NCBI GenBank assembly: GCA_029931535.1
Contig: JAQPZY010001517.1
Location: 3,232,001 to 3,296,000 of the forward strand
Reading direction: 5' to 3'
Length of the DNA: 64,000 bases
Origin: Margaritifera margaritifera
Taxonomy: Eukaryota; Mollusca; Bivalvia; Unionida; Margaritiferidae
A program made the translations under genes and the position numbers. Under the pieces are notes generated by a model, which made no database searches, was not told where the DNA came from, and saw only the letters and a list, made by a program, of their open reading frames with translations. Within the stretch, counting starts at the first letter, position 1, and the number at the start of each line of letters is the position of its first letter. This document shows, one piece after another, positions 48,175 through 61,097 of this stretch.

Positions 48175-49025
48175 CCATCCATCTGTCACACCTTGCTGTA
48201 CCATAAAACACCAAACCAAACCATCCATCTGTCACACCTTGCTGTACCATAAAACACCAAACCAAACCATCCATCTGTCACAACTTGCTATACCATAAAA
48301 CACCAAACCAAATCATCCATCTGTCACACATTGCTGTATCATAAAACACCAAACCAAACCATCCATCTGTCACACCTTGCTGTACCATAAAACACCAAAC
48401 CAAACCATCCATCTGTCATACTTTGCTGTACCATAAAACACCAAACCAAACCATCCATCTGTCACAACTTGCTATACCATAAAACACCAAACCAAATCAT
48501 CCATCTGTCACACATTGCTGTATCATAAAACACCAAACCAAACCATCCATCTGTCACACCTTGCTGTACCATAAAACACCAAACCAAACCATCCATCTGT
48601 CATACCTTGCTGTACCATAAAACACCAAACCAAACCATCCTTCTGTCACACCTTGCTATACCATAAAACACCAAACCAAACCATCCATCTGTCACACCTT
48701 GCTGTATCATAAAACACCAAACCAAACCATCCATCTGTCATACCTTGCTGTACCATAGAACACCAAACCAAACCATCCATCTGTCACACCTTGCTGTACC
48801 ATAAAACACCAAACCAAACCATCCATCTGTCACACCTTGCTATACCATAAAACACCAAACCAAACCATCCATCTGTCACACCTTGCTGTATCATAAAATA
48901 CCAAACCAAACCATCCATCTGTCACACCTTGCTGTACCATAAAACACCAAACCAAACCATCCATCTGTCACACCTTGCTGTACCATAAAACATCAAACCA
49001 AACCATCCATCTGTCACACCTTGCT
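48143..49025. repeat. 46-bp minisatellite built from SINE tail, target site and flank, about 19 units
   Basis: The unit runs TTGCTGTACCATAAAACACC, AAACCAAAC (SINE 3' end), CATCCATCTG (target-site duplication), then TCACACC (flank). Unit variants (CTATACC, CTGTATC, GTCATACC) recur in blocks, indicating later block duplication, for example around 48260-48360 and 48450-48550. Confidence 0.97.
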
Positions 49026-50476
49026 AAAGTTTTTCATTTAAGAGTTTTTACTATTAAGTTATCAGATGCTCAGTTCATTCCTTTGTAGTAATTGCAATAA
49101 TAAGTGTTCATGTCTCTCCCCAATACTCTATTTAAATCACTTTATTGTGCCATTAGTTTTATTGAATACCACCACTTGTAGCTTCACATGGGCAATGTTG
49201 GTTGCACTAGCACCCAAGTCATGCAAATTGTTGAGTACAACACTGTCCAACCCAGATTAGGTTACTGTGAGCTATATTTCAAGCCTCGGTGACTGAATAT
49301 ATCAATATTTTGTGTTCATGTCAGTTTCTTGAAAAATGTTGGTGACAGTCACATAACTATGTGAATGAACCTCAGAGAGTACAACCCATCCCACCAAAAT
49401 TAGGTCACTGTGACAAGGAATTTAAGTTCCATGAACAATGAGGTATTGTAGCCAGTTATCTTCCCACTAGGTGGAGCCACAGAAAAACCTGGTCCTGATA
49501 TTTGGTTACCCCTCAGATTTTATTGTTCACCAGAACAATCTATTGTTAATCAGTTGAGCGATAAACAGCTGTCAAAACTACAATAATACATGTATCAATG
49601 AAAACAAATATTGTCATATTTTATTTTTTGGTGAATCAAGAAACACTAAAATTACCATTTGTCTTCTTGTTTTCTTTCAAGGTAATTGTCTTCTTGTTTT
49701 CTTTCAAGGTAATTAAAATAGTATATCTTAATAATATTGGACTCCTTCTGATCAAACTTTAGCACCAACCTAGTATATATCAAAACTTAATGCTATTAAC
49801 TTCATTTTCTCATCTGCTGATTAGTGTGGCATAGTGAAAATCTCCTAAACAAAAGTTGAATAAAAATTACATGCTGCATTTTACAGTTCAGTACATGGAA
49901 GAAAGAACTTGATAAATAAACACAAAAAGTGAAACTTATTGCTTTATTATTTGCATTCACTCATTATTAAATAATTAAATATATCCAAAGCAACTGTAAC
50001 AACAGTTTCGTATATTAAACCTTATTCAGAAATATAAAAAAATTGCATTTATTTGGTGAACAAATGTGAAATACATGGTCAATGAGAGGTAGAAAGACTT
50101 GGTATAAATTTATAATATGTACCTCTATAAAGAGATTCAGGTCTTGTATAAATAAATGATAAATACATCTATGAACAGATTTTTGTGTGTGGTAATCAGA
50201 AACAATTCCCTTTTAAAAAATTCCATAAAAAGTATTATTGTGACAAAATCCAATTCAATATTCTATATCATATTACATTTTTAAAAACTGTCATTGCAAA
50301 ACTGAAAACACACCATGAACCACACAACTTTATTTAGACTACTCCATGATAATTTTTCTGCATTTGTCTCTTCCATTAAAATATTATTTTAGGCATAGGT
50401 TGTGTGATCAAAATAAAAAAAAACAAAACTTGCATGTAGTAAATCTGACACATCATTGCACACACACACATGTACA

Positions 50477-50478
<2 letters not shown>
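49026..50478. other. Spacer with a degenerate GGTCA-type trace
   Basis: AGGTCACTGTGACAAGG at about 49402 is a decayed version of the palindrome in the GGTCA repeats. A 28-bp direct duplication (TTGTCTTCTTGTTTTCTTTC) lies at 49660-49715. No coding is supported. Confidence 0.5.

Positions 50479-50563
<85 letters not shown>
50479..50563. repeat. (TC)n-(TA)n compound microsatellite
   Basis: About 20 TC followed by about 22 TA units, preceded by (CA)n. Confidence 0.99.
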
Positions 50564-50569
<6 letters not shown>

Positions 50570-52110
50570 AAGAGAATACATGTATGGACTTAATATCAAA
50601 TTAATAAACCCATTTTAAATAAGAAGACATAGTCTTCATACTAAAGATACTAATACTCTGACAGTCTTAACCCTAAATTATTTTCTGAATGAGAACACTG
50701 GTGACATAGAAAACTTTTTTCATTTAAATGATTTATAAAAAAACTTTCCATGGATGACATCTTTGAAAAACTTATTTTCATAGGCCTCTAACCTGAGAAT
50801 AAAAAGAACATTTACAGTTGACTATAATGCATATACAATATTAGCTTAATAATATATACAATATATGTTTAATGCAATAAATATTCAATGAAAATCTCAT
50901 ATATTTCAAACTAAAACAACTAAAATCGTTTGTAACGAAGACTAGAATTTTCACTAAATTACCCCGCCCACTAAATATCTAAAGAATTCTTCACAACAAA
51001 TCGCTGAATGGTAGGTGAATTATATAGTTTGAGGGAAATGCATCTGTTGAAATTAAATATAGAAAAGAATCACAAAGTTAATTGTGCGAAAATGACACGT
51101 GTTACATTTTTTATGCAGATATGAGAAAATGTGATTTAAAACAAGATGAAGATGCTATTGATTCTTTGCTTGTTTGTCAAGCTAGAAGTAAACCGGAAGT
51201 AATCTTGGACTGATTTGTTCTATGCTGCCACCTATCAAATTAAGGGGAAGATAACTGGCTATGATCCCTCATTGAACACAATTCTTTTTACAGAGAGGAA
51301 TGATTTTTGTTCACTATTAGGTTTGCTCTATTCATTCCTTTATAGTAAGTCCCTTAATAATTGTTTATAACTTTCATGTAATATATAACTAATTCATGTA
51401 TCTCTATTTAAACAGCTTTCATGCTTCATTGATTCAGCTGAATGTCACCATTTGTTTGTTCTCTAATCTCTTCCATGGAATAACTTATAAAGCTCAGAAT
51501 TATCAGTCTCTGATTTATCTCCTTTTGTTATGACTGAATATCTTGTATTGTAACAACATTGATTTTATTCAGCTTGTATTAGATATCTTTTATTCATGCA
51601 TCCCCCATACTTGAAGGCATGGAGGCAAAATTTATAACAGCTAGAGATACAGACTGCTTGCATTGTTAGATGCAGTAATTACCTTTCAATGTGTATTGGC
51701 CTATTCATTATTAATAAAATATGAGGTAAATATCTGAAGTGTCCCTAATACTGTATTAAGTAGGATTTCTTGCACACCTGGGTGATGATAATGGGTGTAG
51801 ATGTTTCTTAATTACAGGTGGAAATATAGGAGTGTTAGAAGAGTGTTGACACTCCCTGTAGAGGATCATCCCACATTTGAAATTTAAATAAACGGAAGTT
51901 TGGATTTTCTCTCATTCTCAGGTCATATGTTTATCCATGAATATTATGACGGTTGAGAAAGATCATTGTTTCTGTTGAATTGCAATGAATGTCAGATGAT
52001 GTAATTTTCATTTTATTCTTAAAAGAGAGTTATTTAGGGTCAAAAGGGGGTCATTTATGTTCAGGGAGATTCATACTTTATTGATGATTCATTGAACTTT
52101 AAAATACTGG
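50564..52110. other. Unannotated AT-rich spacer
   Basis: No arrays, coding relics or RNA genes are seen. A short (CT)n run ends it at about 52122-52139. Confidence 0.5.
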
Positions 52111-52186
52111 ACTCTATGCTCTCTCTCTCTCTCTCTCTCCTACCCACCTCGAAACCTACCTACCTAATATACCTATGACTATACAG

Positions 52187-52365
52187 GGGCCGATTTAGCC
52201 ACTGACCCATAGCCTGTGGGTCTGAGGAGGGCCAGTTAATATTGACAGACAAAGGCTCTAGGACCAGTCAAATGTTCCAGTGTCATTATTTTTATTTGAC
52301 TGGAAGGGCCAGTTGATTTCTATGTGAGCTGGCCCTGCTCTGGCCATTGGAAAAATGTGTCTTAA
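52187..52365. mobile_element. hAT/MITE-like fragment with CAGGGGCCGA start
   Basis: The left end, CAGGGGCCGATTTAGCC, has the look of hAT-type termini and resembles the 16660 element. A complementary GAGCTGGCCCTG lies near 52326-52337. AGGGCCAGTT also occurs twice internally. No 8-bp target duplication is found, so this is weak. Confidence 0.3.
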
Positions 52366-52450
52366 GTTGACCTCTGCTATAGAGAAGGGACCAGTAACTA
52401 ATCTTGCATTTAGGACAGAAATCATTAATTACCACATACTCATATACTTG

Positions 52451-52455
<5 letters not shown>

Positions 52456-52532
<77 letters not shown>
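52456..52532. repeat. (TA)n microsatellite
   Basis: About 38 uninterrupted dinucleotides. Confidence 0.99.
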
Positions 52533-52533
<1 letters not shown>

Positions 52534-52918
52534 TCATCATATGTATAATATTCTTTTTCCATATAATTTCATTTCATATCATAAAATATTGTTCTGTAGG
52601 GTCAAGGGATAGTACTTTGTGCTCTGTCTGGTTTTGGTTTTATATTACCTTGTAAATGTCTTGACTTTTGTCATAGGAATCAAGTGTGTTAATGGATGAG
52701 AGTTAATTACTGCATCACCATGTGAGTGTGTCTTCTACACACATATGCCTATATCCATGATAAGGTTCCATCATTTGGGGGGATGTGCACTTAGTTGAGA
52801 GGATATAGGGGTTGGTGCATGCAGACAAGGTGATGGGTGCTGTAACTCATAGACCTGGTTTTTAATCTCAGTAGTGGATGAATTAAAAATTCTCTAAATC
52901 ATCTAACCTATATGACAA
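52533..52918. other. Short unannotated spacer
   Basis: No supported feature. Confidence 0.5.
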
Positions 52919-53092
<174 letters not shown>

Positions 53093-53300
53093 TCAGTGTT
53101 GCACCTTGAACGAACCCAGGGCACATTCTTCCTCCTCAAATTGGCAGTGTCCTCCTAAATTGAACAAATCCCCAAGAATCTTTATTATTATAGGGGACAA
53201 AGGTACATACAATATGTCCCCCCAATATCTCAATCAAAGTGCAAGACTTGTATTTTAAGTAAGGGTTCATTATACTAAGGGATGATTCAATAATGCTGAG

Positions 53301-53645
53301 TCCTGATAGAGTATTAAAACACAAAAAATAGAGTATTAAAACACAAATTTAGAGTATTTAATGCCGAGTCCTGATAGAGTATTAAAACACAAAAAAAGAG
53401 TATTAAAACACAAAAATAGAGTATTTAATGCCGAGTCCTGATAGAGTATTAAAACACAAAAAATAGAGTATTAAAACACAAAAATAGAGTATTTAATGCT
53501 GACTCCTGATAGAGTATTAAAACACAAAAAATAGAGTATTAAAACACAAAAATAGAGTATTAAAACACAAAAATAGAGTATTTAATGCTGAGTCCAGATA
53601 GAGTATTAAAACACTTAAATAGAGTATTAAAACACAAAAATAGAG
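53301..53645. repeat. 21-bp / ~26-bp mixed minisatellite
   Basis: TAGAGTATTAAAACACAAAA-type units (21 bp) alternate with TAGAGTATTTAATGCCGAGT plus CCTGA units. The mixed block of about 70-95 bp repeats four times. It shares TAGAGTATTTAATG with the array to the right. Confidence 0.96.
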
Positions 53646-54240
53646 TATTTAATGATGTGAAATCACATTATAATATATTCCCATGAGCCTAGAACCAAAA
53701 TAGAGTATTTAATGCTGTGAAATCGCATTATAATATATTCCCATGAGCCAAGAACTGAAATAGAGTATCTAATGATGTGAAATCACATTATAATATATTC
53801 CCATTAGACAAGAACTAAAGTAGAGTATTTAATGATGTGAAATCACGCCATAATTGGTTCCCATGAGCTGAAAACTAACATAGAGTATTTAATGCTGTGA
53901 AATCACATTATAATATATTCGCATTAGACGAGAACTAAAATAGAGTATTTAATGCTGTGAAATCACATTATAATATATTCCCATTAGACAAGAACTAAAA
54001 TAGAGTATTTAATGCTGTGAAATCACATTATAATATATTCCCATTTGACAAGAAATAAAATAGAGTATTTAATGCTGTGAAATCACATTATAATATATTC
54101 CCATTAGACAAGAACTAAAATAGAGTATTTAATGCTGTGACATCACATTATAATATATTCCCATGATCCCAGAACTAAAATAGAGTATTTAATAATGTGA
54201 AATCACACTATAATTGGTCATCATGAGCCAAGAACTAAAG
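53641..54240. repeat. 60-bp minisatellite, 10 units
   Basis: The unit contains TAGAGTATTTAATGCTGTGA, AATCACATTATAATATATTC and CCATTAGACAAGAACTAAAA. It is exactly 60 bp throughout. The first and last units are most diverged (AATTGGT in place of AATATATTC at two sites). Confidence 0.98.
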
Positions 54241-54286
54241 TAAGGTGAAATAAATTAAGTAGTAATGATAACAAACTTTGGCCAAT

Positions 54287-54800
54287 TTACTCTTGTGTTA
54301 TAAGAGGGGGCATCAGTATATAGCTACTCTTGTGTTATAAGAGGGGGCAGCAGTATATAGCTACTCTTGTGTTATAAGAGGGGGCATCAGTATATAGCTA
54401 CTCTTGTGTTAAAAGAGGTGGAAGCAGTATATAGCTACTCTAGTGTTATAAGAGGGGGCAGCAGTATATAGCTACTCTTGTGTTATAAGAGATGGCAGCA
54501 GTATATAGCTGCTCTTGTGTTAAAAGAGGTGGAAGCAGTATATAGCTACTCTAGTGTTATAAGAGGGGGCAGCAGTATATAGCTACTCTAGTGTTATAAG
54601 AGGGTGCAGCAGTATATAGCTACTCTAGTGTTATAAGAGGTGGAAGCAGTATATAGCTACTCTAGTGTTATAAGAGGGGGCAGCAGTATATAGCTACTCT
54701 TGTGTTAAAAGAGGTGGAAGCAGTATATAGCTACTCTAGTGTTATAAGAGGGGGCAGCAGTATATAGCTACTCTAGTGTTATAAGAGGGGGAAGCAGTAT
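54287..54800. repeat. 37-bp minisatellite, about 14 units
   Basis: TACTCTTGTGTTATAAGAGG then GGGCAGCAGTATATAGC. CTTGTG/CTAGTG and GGGGCAGC/GGTGGAAGC variants alternate in a pattern suggesting block duplication. Confidence 0.98.
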
Positions 54801-55195
54801 ACTGAGGGGCTTTATAGTTAGGGACTTGTGATGAATTTCTTTTGGACAATTACAGCCAAGTTAGCTCACTAAATCAGAGACTCTGTACACAGACCAAGGA
54901 TATATTTTCATTTGGTTCATACCAGAAATCTGTTTAAAATTTGGCATATTTTAACTACATTAATTCTGGTAAAATTAAAAATTGATCCCTGATGATGAGG
55001 GACAAGACCAGTTAAAAATGGGAGAACACAGTCAAATAAGAATTTGTCAGGGATGAATAAATTTTCAATAAAGATCATGCAGTTTCTTAGCAGATTCCAT
55101 AGATCAGAAGAAATAACATGGAATTAAAAAATGTTCCATACTGTTCTTTATTTTTCATTTTCATATGTGTGCAAAATAAATCTGTACAATCTCTT
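54801..55195. other. Unannotated spacer
   Basis: Nothing recognised. Confidence 0.5.
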
Positions 55196-56215
55196 GACAC
55201 CCCTCACCTTTTTCCCAGTCATAGGTACAGTACACTCTGTCACCATTCCCCAGTGTCATCACTTTTAACATATTATTGACTATATCCCCTGTGTCATAGG
55301 TACAGAACTCCATCTCACCTTTTCCCCTGTCATTGGTGCTGTACTCCCCTGACCTTCCCCCCTGTCATAGGTATAGAACTCCCTCTCACCTTTCCCATGT
55401 CATAGGTACAGTACTGCCAATCACCTTTCCCCCTGTCATAAGTGCAGTACTCCCTCTCACCTTTTCCCATCATAGATACAGTACTCCCTCTCACCTTTTC
55501 CCATCATAGATATAGTACTCCCTCTCACCTTTCTCCTGTGTCATAGGTACAGTACTGTCTGTCACCTTTCCCCTTGTCATAGGAACAGTACTCCCTCTGA
55601 CCTTTCCCCCCTGTCATAGATACAGTACTCCCACTCACCTTTCATTCCTGTCATAGGTACAGTACTATATTTCACTTTTCATACTGGTCATATGTACAGT
55701 ACTCATTCTCACCATTCCCCATCATAGATACAGTAATCCCTTTCACCTTTCCCCCTGTCATAGGTACAGTAATCCCTCTCACCTTTCCCATGTCATAGAT
55801 ACAGTACTCTCTCACCTTTCCCCCTGTCATAGGTACAGTAATCCCTCTCACCTTTCCCCCTGTCATAGGTACAGTACTCCCTCTCACCTTTCCCCTGTCA
55901 TATATACAGTACTCTCTCACCTTTTCCCCTGTCATAGGTACAGTAATCCCTCTCACCTTTCCCCCCATCATAGATACAGTACTCCCTCTCACCTTTCCCC
56001 CTGTCATAGGTACAGTACTCCCTCTCACCTTTCCCCTGTCATAGATACAGTACTCTCTCACCTTTCCACCTGTCATAGGTACAGTAATCCCTCTCACCTT
56101 TCCCCCTGTCATAGGTACAGTACTCCCTCTCACCTTTCCCCCTGTCATAGATACAGTACTCTCTCACCTTTCCACCTGTCATAGGTACAGTACTACGGTA
56201 CTTCTCACCTTTCCC
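55196..56215. repeat. 36-bp minisatellite, about 28 units, with a 246-bp higher-order pattern
   Basis: CTCACCTTTCCCCCTGTCAT then AGGTACAGTACTCCCT. The left part is diverged, and 55690-56190 is homogeneous. The short-unit signature ACAGTACTCTCTCACC recurs at about 55801, 55906, 56047 and 56152 (spacings 105, 141, 105). The 158-codon minus frame is a repeat shadow. Confidence 0.97.
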
Positions 56216-56692
56216 CCCGACATAACTGCTGAGTACTGCCTTTTACCCCTCCCCCACCCAATTCTGTCTTCTTAATTGACTGTTGGTTAAATTTGTTTTG
56301 CATTGGATGGTTTTAACATATTATGGACTATATCATGCTAAGATAAATGGGAGCTAAGTGCTGTTTGCAAGTACACACCGAAACAGCCGACCTGGGCTGG
56401 TCTGGGTGACTATCAAACCCATGACCCTTGTTTGGGTTTTTATCTTGTCTGCATTACAAGACAAAGAAATATAGGCACAGTAATCCTTCACTAAAACACT
56501 GTTCATTGAAGCCAGATAAGTGGACCACTTTACAGGTGATGCTGCCTTATACCAAAGTAAATAATACATACTATTATTACTATTAAGTCATGCAGTGGGA
56601 TCGGTGACCATACAGGTCTTATAAAAATGACTGCCTTAATAATTGTGCACTTTGTAGTATATATGGTAGTGTCAGCAGTACCAACAATTTTA
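56216..56692. other. Unannotated spacer
   Basis: A 71-codon minus frame has no recognised motif. No repeats. Confidence 0.5.
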
Positions 56693-57155
56693 TGATTTTG
56701 TATATAACAGTTATAGACATGATTTTGTATATAACAGTTGTAGACATGATTTTGTATATAACAGTTATAGACATGATTTTGTATATAACAGTTATAGACA
56801 TGATTTTGTATATAACAGTTATAGACATGATTTTGTATATAACAGTTATAGACATGATTTTGTATATAACAGTTATAGACATGATTTTGTATATAACAGT
56901 TATAGACATGATTTTGTATATAACAGTTGTAGACATGATTTTGTATATAACAGTTATAGACATGATTTTGTATATAACAGTTATAGACATGATTTTGTAT
57001 ATAACAGTTATAGACATGATTTTGTATATAACAGTTATAGACATGATTTTGTATATAACAGTTATAGACATGATTTTGTATATAACAGTTATACACATGA
57101 TTTTATATATAACAGTTATAGACATGATTTTGTATATAACAGTTATAGACATGAT
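56693..57155. repeat. 27-bp minisatellite, about 17 highly uniform units
   Basis: ATGATTTTGTATATAACAGT then TATAGAC. Only a few GTTGTAGAC, ACACATG and TTTTATAT variants occur. The period is divisible by three and has no internal stop, so frames of 162-188 codons appear on both strands. None is a gene. Confidence 0.99.
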
Positions 57156-57822
57156 ATATCATAGGGCTGTTTGCAAGTAAACCATTGTTAAGCACAATTG
57201 TCAATCAGAGTGCTATCTTTTGAAGACAGTCTTTTTTTTGTAGTCCAGATTCAAAGTCAAGAGGGATTGACAGACTGAGTATACAGCAGTATTCCAGTGT
57301 GGCAGTACGATGTACTATTGATTTGCCAGCCACAGCTGTCAGGGGCTTGTTGTAGTGTGATCTTGCCTAAATCCTGCCATTGTTCTCACCGTGCAGTGGA
57401 AAATATCACTGAACATTGCTGATGGTTACATTTAAATCAAAACTGTGTGAAATATTTAACAAACAATCAGTCTTGTTTAGATGTTTTTAGCTGTTTATGG
57501 GAATGGAATGTAGGAGACCCAGGGACTTTGTTTAGATCTAGGCCTGCTCTGGATGCACTAAACATAGGTATGAATTATTATTCCATTTGTAAGTTTGTGA
57601 TTTAGCTTTCTTAGAGAACCTAGGAAGAAATCTTCAGGCCAATACACAATTGGTGATCAATACACAGTTGTAGCCATGGATCATTACATTTGATAAGGCA
57701 TTGGCAGTTTGCATAGAAGAAGATATTTACATTTTATTGTAAATATCAGGACTGTATTCAAAAATTGAAAAGGTATGTAGACATTTTTCAGGATGGGAGT
57801 CTAAAATTCTTTAGCTGTTAAA
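57156..57822. other. Unannotated spacer
   Basis: Unique sequence with no recognised coding, RNA or repeat feature. AATACACAATTGGTGATC / AATACACAGTTG is a minor duplication near 57643. Confidence 0.5.
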
Positions 57823-58062
57823 ACTTTTGTTTGAGAATACATTCAGCATCAAGTAATATTGACCTGGTTTTACCACACAACTTTTGTTTGATAATACATT
57901 CATCATTAAGTTATAATGACCTGGTCTTACCACACAACTTTTGTTTGATAATACATTCATCATTAAGTAATAATGACCTGGTCTTACAACACAACTTTTG
58001 TTTGATAATACATTCATCATTAAGTTATAATGACCTGGTCTTACCACACAACTTTTGTTTGA
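57823..58062. repeat. 57-bp tandem repeat, 4 units
   Basis: AACTTTTGTTTGATAATACA, TTCATCATTAAGTTATAATG and ACCTGGTCTTACCACAC. The leftmost unit is the most diverged. Confidence 0.97.
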
Positions 58063-58299
58063 ACCAAGAAGTCAATGCAGTGTTTCTTGATCAAGAAGCC
58101 CATGGACTGGACTTGTAAATGTATTTTAAAAATGGGGCTTGTGCTCCTATTGCAGAATAAAAAATCTTTGAAATAAGAATTTTTAGTGAAACTTTGTAAA
58201 AATAAGCATCAATGCCACGTATCTTTTAAAAGTTCTTCAAATGCAACAATCAATTTTGATATGCCTTATGCTGCTTACAAAGTATATTAGAAAAATTGA

Positions 58300-58640
58300 T
58301 AGTTAGGTCTCTGTGATATTCATTTCAAGGTCACAGGTGATGATTAAGGACATTGTCTGTAATGGCTTGTGAGCATGATAATGCAAACAAGTATGACTGG
58401 AATTTGATCAAACCTTGTTTGTGGATATAACTGAAATATTACCTTGTATTAGTGCATGTTCAGTGGTCATAACTTCGGTTTGTAAACTATGATAGCTTGT
58501 GAATACAGCAATTAAATTAAAATAGAAATTTTGGATTTTAACCAATCTTGGTATGGGGGTATATTTTGACAGCATCTCAAACAAGTTCAGTGCTCAACTA
58601 TCCCTAACATCAGGTTCAAGGTCAAAGGTCATAACATGTT
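58300..58640 (+). repeat. Degenerate GGTCA-type repeat block
   Basis: TTTCAAGGTCACAGGTGATG, GGTCATAACTTCGGTTTGTA and AGGTTCAAGGTCAAAGGTCA. A perfect AGGTCA-A-AGGTCA direct repeat lies at 58619-58631. Confidence 0.6.
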
Positions 58641-58744
58641 AACTCCTACATGTATGAATAGATTTTATTTCATAATTTCATATATTGCAGTTTCTCAAGA
58701 AAGTCTTACATGGTTGCTATACTCAGCAATTAAGGTTGTCTTCA

Positions 58745-59930
58745 TTTGTAAAATCAACTGAAATGACGTGATCATTATGTTATGATGTCATCACATTTTA
58801 CTTAAGTGTATCGTAGTGCTATGAACTCTAGGAGAGACTGGATGTACAATGATGTGGTTGCAACTTCTTCCTCTTATTAAATGATGAAAATGAAAATTTG
58901 TTTAAAATTTTAATAATTACAATAACACTCACGTGAAATAAGATTATAAAGTCAATTAAAAGTATACGAAGCTATCAGAAATCTTTATGATTATGATCTG
59001 CCATGAATTGACCATGTACGTTTTCTATCGCAGAAACCAGTGTAATCACAACTGTGTCGTGCGGAAAAAATTAAGTGACCAATATATCCATTTCTTTTGT
59101 GTATTTGATAAATGGAGTTTATGATCTTCAACCTGAGGAAATATGATGAAATTTTAAGTATTCATTCTGGTATTATTTAATTGCCAATTAGTGACAGGGT
59201 ACTTTGTGATATACTTTTGATGTAATGACCTTTACTTGGGGATAAATAATTAGTTAAGAGTAGCACAAGAAAATGGACACGAGACTATAAAGCATTTAGT
59301 GACTTTGAATTGCTTGGAACCTTAGTATTTAGTGACTTTGGATTGCTTGGACCCTTAGTATTTAGTGACTTTGGATTGCTTGGACCCTTAGTATTTAGTG
59401 ACTTTGAATTGCTTGGAACCTTAGTATTTAGTGACTTTGGATTGCTTGGACCCTTAGTATTTAGTGACTTTGGATTGCTTGGACCCTTAGTATTTAGTGA
59501 CTTTGGATTGCTTGGAACCTTAGTATTTAGTGACTTTGAATTGCTTGGAACCTTAGTATTTAGTGACTTTGGATTGCTTGGAACCTTAGTATTTAGTGAC
59601 TTTGGATTGCTTGGACCCTTAGTATTTAGTGACTTTGGATTGCTTGGACCCTTAGTATTTAGTGACTTTGGATTGCTTGGACCCTTAGTATTTAGTGACT
59701 TTGGATTGCTTGGACCCTTAGTATTTAGTGACTTTGGATTGCTTGGAACCTTAGCATTTAGTGACTTTGGATTGCTTGGACCCTTAGTATTTAGTGACTT
59801 TGGATTGCTTGGACCCTTAGTATTTAGTGACTTTGGATTGCTTGGACCCTTAACTATGTAAAAATATCATTTTTTAAAAAGAGTTAAATGCTACAACATT
59901 TCACAAGCAATAATCCTTAAGTGGAACTCA
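58745..59930 (+). mobile_element. Dispersed repeat family A, copy 3, with a 33-bp internal array
   Basis: It shares with copies 1 and 2: GTAGTGCTATGAACTC, AAATGATGAAAATGAAAA, TTCTTTTGTGTATTTGATAA, ATGATCTTCAACC, GTGACAGGGTACTTTGTGA, TGTAATGACC, GCACAAGAAAATGGACAC, ACTATGTAAAAATAT and the CAACATTTCACAAGCAATAA right end. Only the GTGACTTTGGATTGCTTGGA segment is amplified here, a different segment from those amplified in copy 1. Confidence 0.75.
59301..59856. repeat. 33-bp minisatellite, about 17 units, inside family A copy 3
   Basis: GGATTGCTTGGACCCTTAGT then ATTTAGTGACTTT. GGACCC/GGAACC and GGATTG/GAATTG are the only common variants. The 183-codon + frame (11-residue repeat) is a shadow, since the same segment is single-copy non-coding sequence in family A copy 2. 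Confidence 0.98.
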
Positions 59931-60654
59931 AAGAATGAAGAAATAAATGACTTGTGAATTCCCACAAATTCTTTTTTTTTCAGGGACTTTTATTTTGTGA
60001 GATTATGTCAAAATTTAGAGTTTTTTTACCCAGAATAGAACACCATTACAGATAATTTTGTACAATGATTATGTATCCATCTTTAAGTCAGTTACAGCCC
60101 ACCTGTGACCTGTTGTTTGTGTGATGGACTGAAGTAGATGGGCTTTTGATTTATAATTTATTCAGTTATTGTAGACATCATAAATCAACAGCATCTGTGG
60201 CAGTGACTGTGTTTACTGCACTGTAAAGAAGGTGTATTTGCAAGGAGATTCAATTTAAATTTCAATAATGTACTGGCATACAGTATTGATCTCCTATAAG
60301 CCCAGATCACCTGCTTTGTACATTTTCTGAAAAGTGAGGACTGGGCTTAGCAATGGAACAAGATTTCTCACATATAATATTTTGTCAAAGTTTGTTTGCA
60401 TGTACATGTACAGGGTTTAATGGCACATCAGCATAATCCTGGCTTATACAGTGCCAGGTGAGTTCATTCAGCTCAAAAAAGGCATAAAAAACAAAGATAA
60501 AGGCATAAAAGGGTAAAATCCTTAAAATACAAAGTCAAATTTGTTATATAAAAATAACTCTTACAAAGTCTACACTCTTCTCAGCATCAACAACATCATG
60601 GGATGCATCCCAGTGCTAAAAGGTTGTCTCCATTAGTCACCTCGTACAACACAC
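59931..60654. other. Unannotated spacer
   Basis: Unique sequence, no supported feature. Confidence 0.5.
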
Positions 60655-60945
60655 AGAAGGGCAAATTGGGTCTATTCTACATTCCCATGCCCATAAGGGG
60701 ACAGGAGGGCAAATTGGGTCTATTAGACATTCCCATACCCATAAGGGGACAGGAGGGCAAATTGGGTCTATTAGACATTCCCATACCCATAAGGGGACAG
60801 GAGGGCAAATTGGGTATATTCTACATTCCCATGCTGCCAAGAGGACAGGAGGTCAAATTGGGTCTATTCAACATTCCCATGCCCATAAGGGGACAGGAGG
60901 GCAAATTGGGCAAATTCTACATTCCTGAGCCCACAAGGGGATCAC
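60655..60945. repeat. 48-bp minisatellite, 6 units
   Basis: GGGCAAATTGGGTCTATTCT, ACATTCCCATGCCCATAAGG, then GGACAGGA. Units 2 and 3 are identical. The 121-codon + and 67-codon - frames are shadows. Confidence 0.97.
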
Positions 60946-61097
60946 AATTTTGTGAAAATGGGGAATGAAATTATTGTTGAAAAATCATAGTTTTTGTTTT
61001 TCTAGTGGTTCTGATTCGTTAAGTTGTAGTACAACATTAAATATGATTTGTATTTTCCCATTCCAAAAGTCAAAGGCAGAACAATGAGTTCCTGTGG

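Noticed and set aside
55672..56148. 158-codon minus frame with MTGGKVRG repeats
   Set aside because: Translation of the 36-bp minisatellite. The array extends beyond the frame and includes units that break it.
56530..57180. Three frames of 162-188 codons across 56.5-57.2 kb
   Set aside because: A 27-bp period without internal stops yields open frames on both strands. Repeat shadow.
59310..59861. 183-codon + frame made of an 11-residue repeat
   Set aside because: The 33-bp unit is an amplified piece of non-coding family A. The same segment is single-copy and not in a gene in copies 1 and 2.
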